DNA of 19,344 nucleotides from Bacteroidales bacterium (GCA_004557285.1 SFEK01000025.1:1-19344), one strand, 5' to 3'; shown: positions 7,028-14,398, counted from the first letter of the stretch. Numbers and translations are program-made. Notes: generated by a model not told the origin, from the letters alone.

Positions 7028-8326
7028 ATTAAAGAATCCTTGATAAGCCACTCCTATCGACACCGATGGCTCATTGTTGTACTGACTCTTGAGCATGCGC
7101 TTGGAGTATTCGGCCTTCACTGCCACTTGGCGCACAGGCATCCAGTTGAATCCCAAAGCAAAACGCTTCTTGGCTGTGTATTCATACTGTTGCTGTTCTG
7201 ACGAAGGAATATACGAATCATAATATTCGTAGCGGCCGAAGACATAGAATTTCTGTTTGGTGCTCTTCATCCTGTTCATCTGTGAGAACACATCATAGCC
7301 AGCCTCTATGCCGTAGGCCAGGGCATTCTTGCCCACGGGAGTCTTCTTGTAGGGGGCGTTGTTGGCCGAAAGGTTGCGCTTGATGCTGCTGATGGTGGCA
7401 GCATCGCCCACATAGCCATAGTCGATGTTGCCACGCACAATCCAGTTGTTGCGGTCGAGCGTGAAATCAGCGGCTCCTATCGCCACTACACCTTTTATGT
7501 TATTGTATTGCTTCTCTCCTTCATATTCACCGGCAGAATTATATTTGTCGCCCTCAAGGTCGTGGGGATAGGAATTGTGCATGGCCTTGCCATAGTAGCC
7601 ACTCACACCGATGCGCACGCCGGGAATGCTGTAGTTATCTACACGGGCGGCAAAGCCATATTTGTTGGCCACCTTGAACTCTGCCGATGAGCCTGCACCG
7701 TTTTGTACCCAGTTTTCGCGGTTAAACTGAAAGGCATCTAAACCCGCCACTACCATTGCCTCATAGCGGAAGTCGCCTGAGCGTCCCCACAGACTGATAC
7801 CGGTGTCGTGCCATGTGGAGGGGAGGATGGTGCCCTCGCCCTCGGGACGATAGACGGTAAAGAAATTGAGCGGCTCGTGGTGGGCATTGAGCAGGCCGAC
7901 AGGCACGATGATATGTCCGGCCCTCACGTTAAACTCTTTGCAGAAGGTCTTCTGGATCCAGAACTGCTCCAATGCCACTTCGCCACCTTTTTCTATCTCC
8001 TGTTCCCACTCGCCCCCTTCGGTGAATTCTTTCTCCTGGGCACATCCCGTACCGGTATGTTCAAACTCGATTTCCGACGACATGGTCCATCCTTTGCCGA
8101 AGTCATAACCTATGTAAATCACGGCATGGGGAATGTCAAACCTGCCGTGACTCGGGTCGTTGGCATATTTCTTGGGGTCGCTGTAGCGATACACGTTGTC
8201 GCTGTAGAAATTGCGCGTGAGTGCCACCTCGCCATATCCGCCTACCTTCAGCTGGGCTTGGGCAGGCAACGGCAGCATTGCTATGGCGCCCAATGCTGCC
8301 GTAATCATCTTCTTGTATGTTTTCAT
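7025..8326 (-). CDS. Outer-membrane porin (Porin_O_P-like beta-barrel)
   Basis: 433 aa. A cleavable signal peptide (MKTYKKMITAALGAIAMLPLPAQA, then QLKVGG) precedes alternating aromatic/polar strands typical of a barrel: LKVGGYGEVALTRNF at the start, HAVIYIGYDFGKGWTMSSEIEFEH, RAGHIIVPVGLLN, KFYVFGRYEYYDSY, and a C-terminal strand ending in Phe-Asn. The pattern fits phosphate-selective porin O/P-like proteins of Bacteroidetes; the solute cannot be told from sequence. Start 8326 is used because the promoter -7 box lies at 8358-8351; the longer frame from 8353 would begin inside it. It is the first gene of the run with imelysin, DUF1111 and CcsA-like genes, so it may be the outer-membrane entry for the same substrate. 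Confidence 0.75.
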   Translation of the reverse strand: MKTYKKMITAALGAIAMLPLPAQAQLKVGGYGEVALTRNFYSDNVYRYSDPKKYANDPSHGRFDIPHAVIYIGYDFGKGWTMSSEIEFEHTGTGCAQEKEFTEGGEWEQEIEKGGEVALEQFWIQKTFCKEFNVRAGHIIVPVGLLNAHHEPLNFFTVYRPEGEGTILPSTWHDTGISLWGRSGDFRYEAMVVAGLDAFQFNRENWVQNGAGSSAEFKVANKYGFAARVDNYSIPGVRIGVSGYYGKAMHNSYPHDLEGDKYNSAGEYEGEKQYNNIKGVVAIGAADFTLDRNNWIVRGNIDYGYVGDAATISSIKRNLSANNAPYKKTPVGKNALAYGIEAGYDVFSQMNRMKSTKQKFYVFGRYEYYDSYIPSSEQQQYEYTAKKRFALGFNWMPVRQVAVKAEYSKRMLKSQYNNEPSVSIGVAYQGFFN

Positions 8327-8350
8327 TTTCCAACGTTTGTTTGTCGTTTG

Positions 8351-8382
8351 CAAAGGTAGTGTGGTTGGGCTGTTGCCGCAAT
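8351..8382 (-). promoter_or_regulatory. Promoter of the porin-imelysin-DUF1111-CcsA operon
   Basis: On the minus strand TACCTTTG (8358-8351) is a perfect -7 box; a weak -33 (ATTG, 8382-8379, spacer 20) lies upstream. Transcription should start near 8345, giving a leader of about 20 nt to ATG 8326. A TACC-N8-GGTA inverted repeat starts at 8382 and touches the -33 box. Confidence 0.65.
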
Positions 8383-8397
8383 ACCTAAAACAGGGTA
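8382..8397. promoter_or_regulatory. Candidate operator, TACC-N8-GGTA (site 1)
   Basis: TACCTAAAACAGGGTA is a 16-bp inverted repeat flanked by a second pair TGCCGCA/TGCGGCA (8374-8380 and 8401-8407). It abuts the -33 box of the porin promoter. A site with the same arms and spacing occurs 75 bp away. The regulator is unknown. Confidence 0.4.
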
Positions 8398-8456
8398 ATC
8401 TGCGGCATGGACTACCTTGTTGTGGGGATGTGGTGGTGACGGTTGTACTGCTGTCC

Positions 8457-8472
8457 TACCCAATATGGGGTA
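8457..8472. promoter_or_regulatory. Candidate operator, TACC-N8-GGTA (site 2)
   Basis: TACCCAATATGGGGTA has the same TACC-N8-GGTA form as the site at 8382 and extends to CCTACCC/GGGTAGG. It lies in the divergent porin/yiiX-like intergenic region, about 50 bp upstream of the rightward promoter. Confidence 0.4.
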
Positions 8473-8523
8473 GGCCGGCAACGCAAGATGTTCGATGACA
8501 AGACATATGTTTTTGTAAAAATA

Positions 8524-8555
8524 TTTGCAAAAATGAAAATGTTGTTATATATTTG
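8524..8555 (+). promoter_or_regulatory. Promoter of the YiiX-like / DUF4878 pair
   Basis: TTTG (8524-8527), 20-nt spacer, TATATTTG (8548-8555). Start of transcription expected near 8562, about 20 nt before ATG 8583. Confidence 0.7.
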
Positions 8556-8582
8556 CAACAGGAATAATACATTTCAAGCACC

Positions 8583-9197
8583 ATGACTTTTGGGATGTCT
8601 GTTATATACATCATGTTCATCTGCCTTTTCGCCATGTCCTGTTCTGGTAGGAAGGTCGAGAGAACAATTCTCCCTGATGGCTTGGTGTTGGCAGATGGAG
8701 ACATTGTTTTCAGACGTGGGTCAGGACTGATGAGCCACACTGTCGTTGCTGCCGACGGAGGACGGTATTCGCATGTGGGCATAGTGGTTGACTCGGCTGG
8801 AGTGAAAATGATAGTTCATGCAGTGCCGGATGAACCCGATTTTCCTGGTGATATCGACAGAGTGAAGATGGAGTCGCCTCGCAAGTTCTTCTCTTCGCTT
8901 AATGCCAATGTGGGAGAGGTGATGCGCCATGCCGACAAGAAAGTGGCTCACGAGGCTGCGCGTGAGGCGATGAGGCTGTATCGATGTGGACTTCTGTTTG
9001 ACCACGACTATGATGACAATGATTCCACAAAGCTCTATTGCAGCGAATTGGTAGAGCGGGCATATCTTGGTGCCGGTGTGTCATTGACAGAAAAGCGACG
9101 GCATGACTTCATCGTTCCCGGATTTCATTTCGAACATGTCATCATGCCGTCTGATATTTATGAGAATAGTCGATTAAGGACAATAGCAAGGTTTTAG
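8583..9197 (+). CDS. YiiX/YebB-like permuted papain-fold cysteine peptidase lipoprotein
   Basis: 204 aa. The N-terminus MTFGMSVIYIMFICLFAMSC is a lipoprotein signal with lipid Cys20. LADGDIVFRRG (36-46), YSHVGIV with catalytic His64, and LYCSELVERAY with catalytic Cys153 are the signature of the YiiX-like branch (PF05708) of the NlpC/P60 superfamily, where the domain is circularly permuted with His before Cys. Members act as amidases or thioesterases; the substrate (peptidoglycan peptide or lipid acyl bond) is not known here. The next gene follows after 34 nt in the same direction, so they probably share the promoter at 8524-8555. It is divergent from the porin operon, and the two could share regulation through the inverted repeats between them. 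Confidence 0.85.
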   Translation: MTFGMSVIYIMFICLFAMSCSGRKVERTILPDGLVLADGDIVFRRGSGLMSHTVVAADGGRYSHVGIVVDSAGVKMIVHAVPDEPDFPGDIDRVKMESPRKFFSSLNANVGEVMRHADKKVAHEAAREAMRLYRCGLLFDHDYDDNDSTKLYCSELVERAYLGAGVSLTEKRRHDFIVPGFHFEHVIMPSDIYENSRLRTIARF

Positions 9198-9231
9198 CAA
9201 TTATTTTATTAACATCTAAAAATTTAGTATT

Positions 9232-9633
9232 ATGAAGAAATTATTTTTTTCCATGTTTGTGGCTGTAGTGACCCTTACATTGTGGAGTTGTGGAAATGCA
9301 AACACTCCATCAGCAGTAGCTGAGAAGGCAGTCAAGTGTATTCAGAAAGCAGACTATGAAGGTTATGTGGACCTCATGAACCTGAAAAAAACAAACGAAG
9401 GGAACAATGAAAAAGAACAACTTGTGGCATTGTTGCGTGAGAAAGGCACCAAGGCCATGGAAAAGAAACAAGGCTTGAAGAGTTACGAGGTGCTGTCAGA
9501 GGAAATCTCTGAGGATGGCAAGTCGGCCACAGTGAAAATGAAGATGGTGTATGGCGATGGCAGCGGGGACACCCAAGATTTAAAGCTTGTCAAAAACGAC
9601 GATGGAGATTGGCGCTTGACCATGGGAAAATGA
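9232..9633 (+). CDS. DUF4878-type small lipoprotein
   Basis: 133 aa. MKKLFFSMFVAVVTLTLWSC gives a lipoprotein signal with Cys20. The body begins with the DUF4878 pattern of a short helical segment (SAVAEKAVKCIQKADYEGYVDLM) and ends in beta strands (SATVKMKMVYGDG, then DLKLVKNDDGDWRLTMGK), a small cystatin/NTF2-like fold seen in many Bacteroidales lipoproteins. Function unknown. It sits 34 nt after the YiiX-like gene and is most likely co-transcribed with it; no T-rich terminator follows. Confidence 0.8.
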   Translation: MKKLFFSMFVAVVTLTLWSCGNANTPSAVAEKAVKCIQKADYEGYVDLMNLKKTNEGNNEKEQLVALLREKGTKAMEKKQGLKSYEVLSEEISEDGKSATVKMKMVYGDGSGDTQDLKLVKNDDGDWRLTMGK

Positions 9634-9691
9634 CACTCCCTCATGACAATGCAAGTGATATGGTTTCAAGAAATATTTTACTTTCCGAATA

Positions 9692-9895
9692 GACACACGG
9701 GGCTGCTTGTGTGTCCCAGCGCATAAAATATGCGCTGCAACTCTTCACGAGCTACAGCGCACCACAAATATGTTTAACTAAAAAACCTTTTCGAATGTAA
9801 GGGTGCCTCTCGGCGACCTGTCATCCTAAATAATCATGAAAACTTTACCTTAAACTAATACTATTTACCAACCTAAACAATTTATTAACCTTTTG
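9692..9895 (-). ncRNA. Candidate leftward structured RNA in the 450-bp gap
   Basis: The gap 9634-10083 holds no credible gene. Read leftward from a TATCTTTGC box (9909-9901) the sequence forms: a hairpin 9802-9818 with a GAGA (GNRA) loop; a 12-bp hairpin 9749-9760/9732-9743 with loop GUGAA; a competing 9-bp hairpin 9729-9737/9717-9725 that reuses the same bases; and a 7-bp hairpin 9709-9715/9692-9698. The GNRA-type loop exists only in the leftward reading. Near the 5' end TTTAGG or TTTAAGG occurs three times (9878, 9855 and 9831 going left) at about 23-24 nt spacing. No clear U-run ends the RNA, so the 3' end is uncertain. It could also be a mobile palindromic element. Not assigned to a known family. 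Confidence 0.4.
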
Positions 9896-9901
9896 ATGAT
9901 G

Positions 9902-9909
9902 CAAAGATA
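9902..9909 (-). promoter_or_regulatory. Possible -7 box of the leftward candidate RNA
   Basis: Minus-strand TATCTTTG followed by CATCATC; the -33 region has no TTTG, so this is a weak or partial promoter. Confidence 0.35.
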
Positions 9910-10023
9910 CATCGTTTTTTTTAATGTTGTATCACTTATGGGGCGTTTTTTGTCGTTTTTATCTTTATTCTTGACACAAGTCAACAATGTGTGGGCGATA
10001 ACAGCAGATAATATGCCTTTTTG

Positions 10024-10055
10024 TTTGGTCAAGTCGGCAATTTGTTCTATTTTTG
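10024..10055 (+). promoter_or_regulatory. Promoter of the glycosyltransferase pair
   Basis: TTTG (10024-10027), 20-nt spacer, TATTTTTG (10048-10055); ATG 10084 follows after a leader of about 20 nt. Confidence 0.7.
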
Positions 10056-10083
10056 TGCCACCATAAGTTAAACCAATCATTAT

Positions 10084-11361
10084 ATGCGGGTTCTTATCAT
10101 CAATACAAGCGAGAAAAACGGTGGGGCTGCCGTTGCGGCCAACCGCCTGATGGAGGCATTGAACAACAATGGCGAAAAAGCCAAGATGTTGGTGCGGGAC
10201 AAGTCAACGTCCAACATATCTGTCGTGGGATTGAAAGGCCGTTTGTGGCAACGCTGGCATTTCTTGTGGGAACGCTGGTGCATATTCTTCCGTCTGTATT
10301 TTTCGCGAGAGCACCTGTTTGCCGTTGACATTGCCAATGCCGGCACGGATGTCACCCGTCTGCGCGAGTTCAAGGAGGCTGATGTGATACACTTGCACTG
10401 GGTTAACCAGGGCATGTTGTCGCTCAGGGGCATCCGCAGGATTTTGGCTTCCGGCAAACCTGTGGTGTGGACTATGCACGACATCTGGCCCGCAACGGGC
10501 ATCTGCCATCTCACCTTGGGATGCACTCGGTTTAAGACAGGCGGTTGCCGCTATTGCAAATACCTGCCAGGCGGTGGCTCGCAGAGCGACCTTGCCAACA
10601 AGATATGGCGTCGCAAGAAAGACATGCTGCAGCATCACACGATGTTTTTCGTGGCGTGCAGCAGATGGCTTGCAGGAGAGGCCAAGGCCAGCACGCTGCT
10701 CAAGGGGCAGCACATCGAGAGCATACCTAACCCAATAGACACTCGGGTCTATCGCCCTACCGACCGCAGGGAGGCACGTCGCCAATGTTCCTTGCCTGAA
10801 GACAAGCGCATCATACTGTTTGTGAGTCAGCGTGCCACCAATCCTTATAAAGGCATGGATTATCTGTCCAGTGCCTGCAAGAAACTCATTGCCGACCATC
10901 CTGAAATGAAAGACGAGGTGTGTGTGGCCGTGCTCGGCGGACATGCAGAGGAGGTGGTGGATATGTTGCCCTTCAAAGCCTATCCCTTAGGATATGTCAG
11001 CGACGACCGTGAAATAGTGAAGGTGTATAATGCCGCTGATGTGTTTGTCTTGCCATCGCTCTCTGAAAACCTGCCCAACACCATCATGGAGGCCATGGCC
11101 TGTGGCGTGCCTTGTGTGGGATTCAATGTGGGTGGCATACCTGAAATGATTGACCATAAACGCAATGGATATGTGGCGGCCTACAAAATGGCGGGCGACT
11201 TGGCTGAAGGTTTGCGCTGGGTGCTCTACGAGTCTGATGCCCAATCGTTGAGCGAATGTGCCATCAGGAAGGTATCGGCTTGCTATTCGCAGCAGGCGGT
11301 GGCCATGAAATATGTTGAAGTGTATAACCAGGCTTTGGCCGTAAAGCATTACCGATTATGA
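10084..11361 (+). CDS. Glycosyltransferase family 4 (GT-B fold)
   Basis: 425 aa. The N-terminal acceptor half starts MRVLIINTSEKNGGAAVAANRL and carries a His/Trp motif (VIHLHWVNQG, then VVWTMHDIWPATG) with a Cys set C141, C147, C155, C158 that is common in Bacteroidetes GT4 enzymes and could bind metal. The C-terminal sugar-nucleotide half has SLSENLPNTIMEAMACGVP, where E328 and E336 form the Ex7E motif of GT4, followed by FNVGGIPEMI. It probably transfers a sugar in capsule, exopolysaccharide or O-antigen assembly on the cytoplasmic side. It overlaps the following GT2 gene by four bases (ATGA), which suggests translational coupling. No wider polysaccharide cluster (flippase, polymerase) is in the window, so the pair stands alone. 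Confidence 0.9.
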   Translation: MRVLIINTSEKNGGAAVAANRLMEALNNNGEKAKMLVRDKSTSNISVVGLKGRLWQRWHFLWERWCIFFRLYFSREHLFAVDIANAGTDVTRLREFKEADVIHLHWVNQGMLSLRGIRRILASGKPVVWTMHDIWPATGICHLTLGCTRFKTGGCRYCKYLPGGGSQSDLANKIWRRKKDMLQHHTMFFVACSRWLAGEAKASTLLKGQHIESIPNPIDTRVYRPTDRREARRQCSLPEDKRIILFVSQRATNPYKGMDYLSSACKKLIADHPEMKDEVCVAVLGGHAEEVVDMLPFKAYPLGYVSDDREIVKVYNAADVFVLPSLSENLPNTIMEAMACGVPCVGFNVGGIPEMIDHKRNGYVAAYKMAGDLAEGLRWVLYESDAQSLSECAIRKVSACYSQQAVAMKYVEVYNQALAVKHYRL

Positions 11362-12149
11362 TAAAATTCACCATAGTTACCATAACCTATCAGGCGGAGC
11401 GTGTGCTGGAACGTACCATGGACAGTGTCATCAGCCAGAGCTATCCCTATGTGGAATACCTGATTGTTGACGGTGCCTCAACCGACGGCACACTGGAGAT
11501 GGCCAAGAATTATCAGAAGATAGCTCAGATGGAGAGAGGGTGTCATGAGGTACGCATCGTTTCTGAACCCGATAATGGGTTGTATGATGCCATGAACAAG
11601 GCACGGATGTTGGCCACGGGCGACTATGTGCTCTATCTGAATGCTGGCGACTTTTTCCCGTCGAATGATACACTGGAAACCATAGTGAAAAATACCGGTC
11701 TGAACGAACTGCTGCTCAACAATAAGCCGTTGCCGGCCGTGATTTACGGAGATACCGATTTGACCGACAACGATGGCGTGGTGATAGGACATCGCCGCCT
11801 GTCGCCACCCGAGCACCTCGACTGGCGTTCGTTTCGTCATGGTATGCTGGTTTGCCATCAGGCGTTCTATGCCCGCACGGATATTGTGCGCAGGGTGGAT
11901 TACAATATGCACTATCGCCACTCTGCCGACGTTGATTGGTGTATCAGGGTGATGAAGGAAGCCGAGTTGTTGCAGCTTCCGCTGGTCAATGCTCATGCTG
12001 TGGTGGCCAACTATCAGCGCGAGGGGCAGAGCACCCGTTACCACAGGGCCTCTTTGCTTGAACGTTTCGATGTGATGAGACGCCATTATGGTTTGTTATC
12101 GACCTTGTTCATGCACGCCTGGTTTGTGGTGCGGGCCATCATCAAGTGA
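11358..12149 (+). CDS. Glycosyltransferase family 2 (WcaA-like)
   Basis: 263 aa, GT-A fold. FTIVTITYQAERVLERTMDSV opens the nucleotide-binding domain; YLIVDGASTDGT (D38), SEPDNGLYDAMNKA (69-82) and LNAGDFF (94-100, taking the place of the usual DxD) are typical of the WcaA-like branch. A later block, YRHSADVDWCIRV, fits the acceptor/catalytic region. The start ATG overlaps the stop of the GT4 gene, so both enzymes are probably made together and act in the same glycan pathway. A hairpin follows the stop codon. Confidence 0.9.
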   Translation: MIKFTIVTITYQAERVLERTMDSVISQSYPYVEYLIVDGASTDGTLEMAKNYQKIAQMERGCHEVRIVSEPDNGLYDAMNKARMLATGDYVLYLNAGDFFPSNDTLETIVKNTGLNELLLNNKPLPAVIYGDTDLTDNDGVVIGHRRLSPPEHLDWRSFRHGMLVCHQAFYARTDIVRRVDYNMHYRHSADVDWCIRVMKEAELLQLPLVNAHAVVANYQREGQSTRYHRASLLERFDVMRRHYGLLSTLFMHAWFVVRAIIK

Positions 12150-12159
12150 TAGAAAAGGT

Positions 12160-12195
12160 GAATCGCAGGCTCCCAATTGGGAAAACCTGCGATTC
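12160..12195. terminator. Hairpin between convergent GT2 and OmpA genes
   Basis: Perfect 10-bp stem GAATCGCAGG (12160-12169) / CCTGCGATTC (12186-12195), with the self-complementary CCCAATTGGG inside the loop. It lies just after the GT2 stop and 36 nt after the OmpA stop on the other strand. No T-run on either side, so the termination role is inferred from position. Confidence 0.5.
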
Positions 12196-12230
12196 TGAGT
12201 GTATGAAACAATTATTAAGTGATAAGTGTC

Positions 12231-13112
12231 TTATTGAACATTGTCGCTTTCGGGTGCATGGTCGATGAGATCCATGAACTGGTCGAGCTTGGGCGTGATG
12301 ATGATTTGTGTGCGGCGGTTGCGTTGTTTGCCCACCTCTGTGGTGTTGGCGGTAATCGGGTTGTATTCACCACGGCCACCGGCAGTCAGACGCTTGGGGT
12401 CAACACCATATTGGTTTTGCAGGGCCTGCACCACACTTGAAGCACGCAGACAAGAGAGATCCCAGTTGTTGCGGATGTTCTTCATCGAAGCGGCAGAGGC
12501 ATTGACAGGAACATTGTCGGTGTTACCCTCGATGAGCACGTCGTAGTCCTTGTAGTCTTTGATGATTTTGGCAATTTTGCTCAGTGTTTCAGCGGCACGG
12601 TCGTTGATCTCGTAGCTTCCGCTCTTGTAGAGCATGTTGTCGGCGAGTGAGATGTAAACCACACCCTTGAGCACCTGCACGTCAACCTCTTTCATTTCCT
12701 CCTTGCTCAGCGAGCGTGTGAGGTTGTTGGTGAGCACCATGTTCAGCGAGTCGCTCTTGCTTTTTACCTCCACCAGATGACGGATGTATTGGTTTGACTC
12801 GTTGATTTGATCCACCAGTTTTGAGATGTTCACCGTAGTCTGGTTGCTGGCTGTAAGACTCTTGTCCAGAGAACCCTGTAATGAAGAATAAGCCGTCTTG
12901 GCTCCCTTGAGCTGTTCTTCAAGGCCTTGGATACGGGCGTTGCTTGCGGCCAACTGTGCGTTGACATCGGCAAGTTTCTCCTGTGCAGTCTGGTACTTGT
13001 TGTTCAGCTCCTTATTTTCCAGCTGGCAGTTTTCCAAATCTTTTTTGCTAACGCAGCTGCTGAAGATGCAGCATCCGGCTACCAGAGAAATGAATAATAA
13101 GTTCTTCTTCAT
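12231..13112 (-). CDS. OmpA-family peptidoglycan-binding lipoprotein with coiled coil
   Basis: 293 aa. MKKNLLFISLVAGCCIFSSC is a lipoprotein signal with Cys20. Residues about 25-75 form a coiled coil rich in Glu, Gln, Lys and Leu. The C-terminal OmpA/MotB domain starts near KGVVYISLADNMLYKSGSYEIN (149-170), has NTDNVP with D199 and NNWDLSCLRASSVVQAL with R223, the residue pair that holds the diaminopimelate of peptidoglycan, and ends with GRGEYNP and KQRNRRTQIII. It probably tethers the outer membrane to the wall. In-frame ATG 13133 is also downstream of the promoter, but the start at 13112 gives the cleaner signal peptide. It appears monocistronic. Confidence 0.85.
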   Translation of the reverse strand: MKKNLLFISLVAGCCIFSSCVSKKDLENCQLENKELNNKYQTAQEKLADVNAQLAASNARIQGLEEQLKGAKTAYSSLQGSLDKSLTASNQTTVNISKLVDQINESNQYIRHLVEVKSKSDSLNMVLTNNLTRSLSKEEMKEVDVQVLKGVVYISLADNMLYKSGSYEINDRAAETLSKIAKIIKDYKDYDVLIEGNTDNVPVNASAASMKNIRNNWDLSCLRASSVVQALQNQYGVDPKRLTAGGRGEYNPITANTTEVGKQRNRRTQIIITPKLDQFMDLIDHAPESDNVQ

Positions 13113-13147
13113 AATGTCAATGTTTTTTTTCATTTTAAATTCGATTG

Positions 13148-13181
13148 CAAATTTACTCATTTGATGGTGAAAACGTGCAAA
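13148..13181 (-). promoter_or_regulatory. Promoter of the OmpA-family gene
   Basis: Minus-strand TTTG (13181-13178) and TAAATTTG (13155-13148); the spacer is 22 nt, a little long. Leader to ATG 13112 is about 30 nt. Confidence 0.5.
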
Positions 13182-13266
13182 AGTCAAAATAACTTAGCAT
13201 ATTTTAACCCAATCAGCACTGTATATTACGAATCGTTAATCTTAATGAATTGTTTACATCTTGTAA

Positions 13267-13557
13267 TCAACAATATTGGAACTGTTCCACTGTTGGCTTT
13301 TGGGCGATGGTTTTTGACAGTTTGATGCTCCACGAACCGCAATGCTCGATGATGTTCTGAGGCAGCAGGTTGGTGTCTCTCAGTTTTCTGAGCAGCAGTC
13401 TTAATGGTTTGCCGGGTACCGAAGCAGAATCTTCGAGCAATCCCACACGTTCCAACTCCACGTTGGCTTCCATGTCGTTGATTTCCTTTTTGCCCTTGAG
13501 CAACATGTAGTCGTCAAGGCAAGACATAATCTTTAAGAATAAATTTAAATCTTCCAT
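13267..13557 (-). CDS. Small hypothetical protein (96 aa)
   Basis: I do not recognise this protein. It has no signal peptide or membrane segment, so it is probably cytoplasmic. Visible features are a hydrophobic/charged N-terminal helix (MEDLNLFLKIMSCLDDYMLL), a Lys/Glu-rich middle, a basic stretch (PLRLLLRKLRDTNLLPQNIIEHC) and a Cys as the last residue. That it is a real gene is supported by one of the best promoters in the window (TTTG-N20-TACATTTG at 13637-13606), placed about 40 nt before the ATG, and by the absence of a competing gene on the other strand. It lies between the O-methyltransferase and OmpA genes, all leftward but with separate promoters. Confidence 0.6.
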   Translation of the reverse strand: MEDLNLFLKIMSCLDDYMLLKGKKEINDMEANVELERVGLLEDSASVPGKPLRLLLRKLRDTNLLPQNIIEHCGSWSIKLSKTIAQKPTVEQFQYC

Positions 13558-13605
13558 GACATTCCTTTCTTTTATCGTTAATACTTATGGTTAAATAGTA
13601 TGTTG

Positions 13606-13637
13606 CAAATGTAGTCATTTTTGTTGGTTTGTGCAAA
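13606..13637 (-). promoter_or_regulatory. Promoter of the 96-aa gene
   Basis: Minus strand: TTTG (13637-13634), 20-nt spacer, TACATTTG (13613-13606). Near-ideal Bacteroidetes promoter; transcription start expected near 13598. Confidence 0.7.
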
Positions 13638-13752
13638 CTTTTTGCTGTGTTTTTATGACAAATTGCAATTTTATTTGTTTTTTCATTGAGTATTTAATAC
13701 AAATATCCAATATTTAGCTTCGGAATGTAATGTCGGATGAACCTTAAATTGT

Positions 13753-14379
13753 TTATTTTTTCCTGATGATGGTCAGTCCGTCGCGCAGGGGCAAGATGAC
13801 TTGCTCCACCCTGTGGTCGTTGACAAGATAGTCGTTGAAGTGTTCTATACCGGCCGTTTGGCGGTCGCACGCTTTGGGCGTTTCCAGCACATGACCGTCC
13901 CATAGCGTGTTGTCGGCAAGGATGAATCCCCCGGGGCGCAGCACGCTGAGTGCCATTTCATAGGCTTCGAGATAGGTGCGCTTGTCGCCGTCGATGAATG
14001 CCATGTCGAATGTCACCCCCAGCCGGGGAGCCTCGGTAATGGCATCGCCGATGATGAAGCGTATTTTGTCGGCCACGGCAGAGCCTTCAATCCAAGGGCG
14101 GGTGAAGTCTTCCTGCTCGTCGTTGATTTCAAAGGTATATACCATGCCCCCCTCATCAAGTCCTTCGGCCAGACAGATGGCACTGTAGCCGCTGAAGGTA
14201 CCCACCTCCAGGATGTTCTTGGGGCGTATCATTTGCACCAGCATCTTCAGCAGCCTTCCCTGCAGGTGGCCGCTGGCCATGCGTCCGCGTAACAGGTGCA
14301 CGTTGGTGGCACGCCACAGACGGTACAGATAGTCGCCTTCCGGCTCGATGTGACTGGTGATGTAGTCTTCGATATTCAT
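13753..14379 (-). CDS. SAM-dependent O-methyltransferase (Methyltransf_3, COMT-like)
   Basis: 208 aa, the usual size for the bacterial YrrM/CCoAOMT-like family. The SAM site is NILEVGTFSGYSAICLAEGL (55-74) with the acidic residue in TFEI (E84); AFIDGDK (127-133, D130) and ADNTLWDG (155-162, D156 and N157) supply the divalent-metal and acceptor site. It transfers a methyl group to a hydroxyl on an unknown small molecule. The start codon lies 19 nt from the end of a palindromic element whose unpaired right part contains a TACATTTG box (14560-14553), so transcription of this gene may depend on that element, with a leader of about 165 nt. aroQ lies upstream in the same direction. Confidence 0.87.
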   Translation of the reverse strand: MNIEDYITSHIEPEGDYLYRLWRATNVHLLRGRMASGHLQGRLLKMLVQMIRPKNILEVGTFSGYSAICLAEGLDEGGMVYTFEINDEQEDFTRPWIEGSAVADKIRFIIGDAITEAPRLGVTFDMAFIDGDKRTYLEAYEMALSVLRPGGFILADNTLWDGHVLETPKACDRQTAGIEHFNDYLVNDHRVEQVILPLRDGLTIIRKK

Positions 14380-14398
14380 CTTCCTTGATGGTGTTTTT

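Noticed and set aside
9971..9984. TTGAC-ACAA-GTCAA palindrome as an operator
   Set aside because: Only five bases per arm in AT-rich DNA, with no second copy; chance is a sufficient explanation.
9865..10080. 71-codon leftward frame in the 450-bp gap
   Set aside because: It has no promoter upstream of its start, overlaps the glycosyltransferase promoter and the candidate RNA start, and lacks any recognisable motif.
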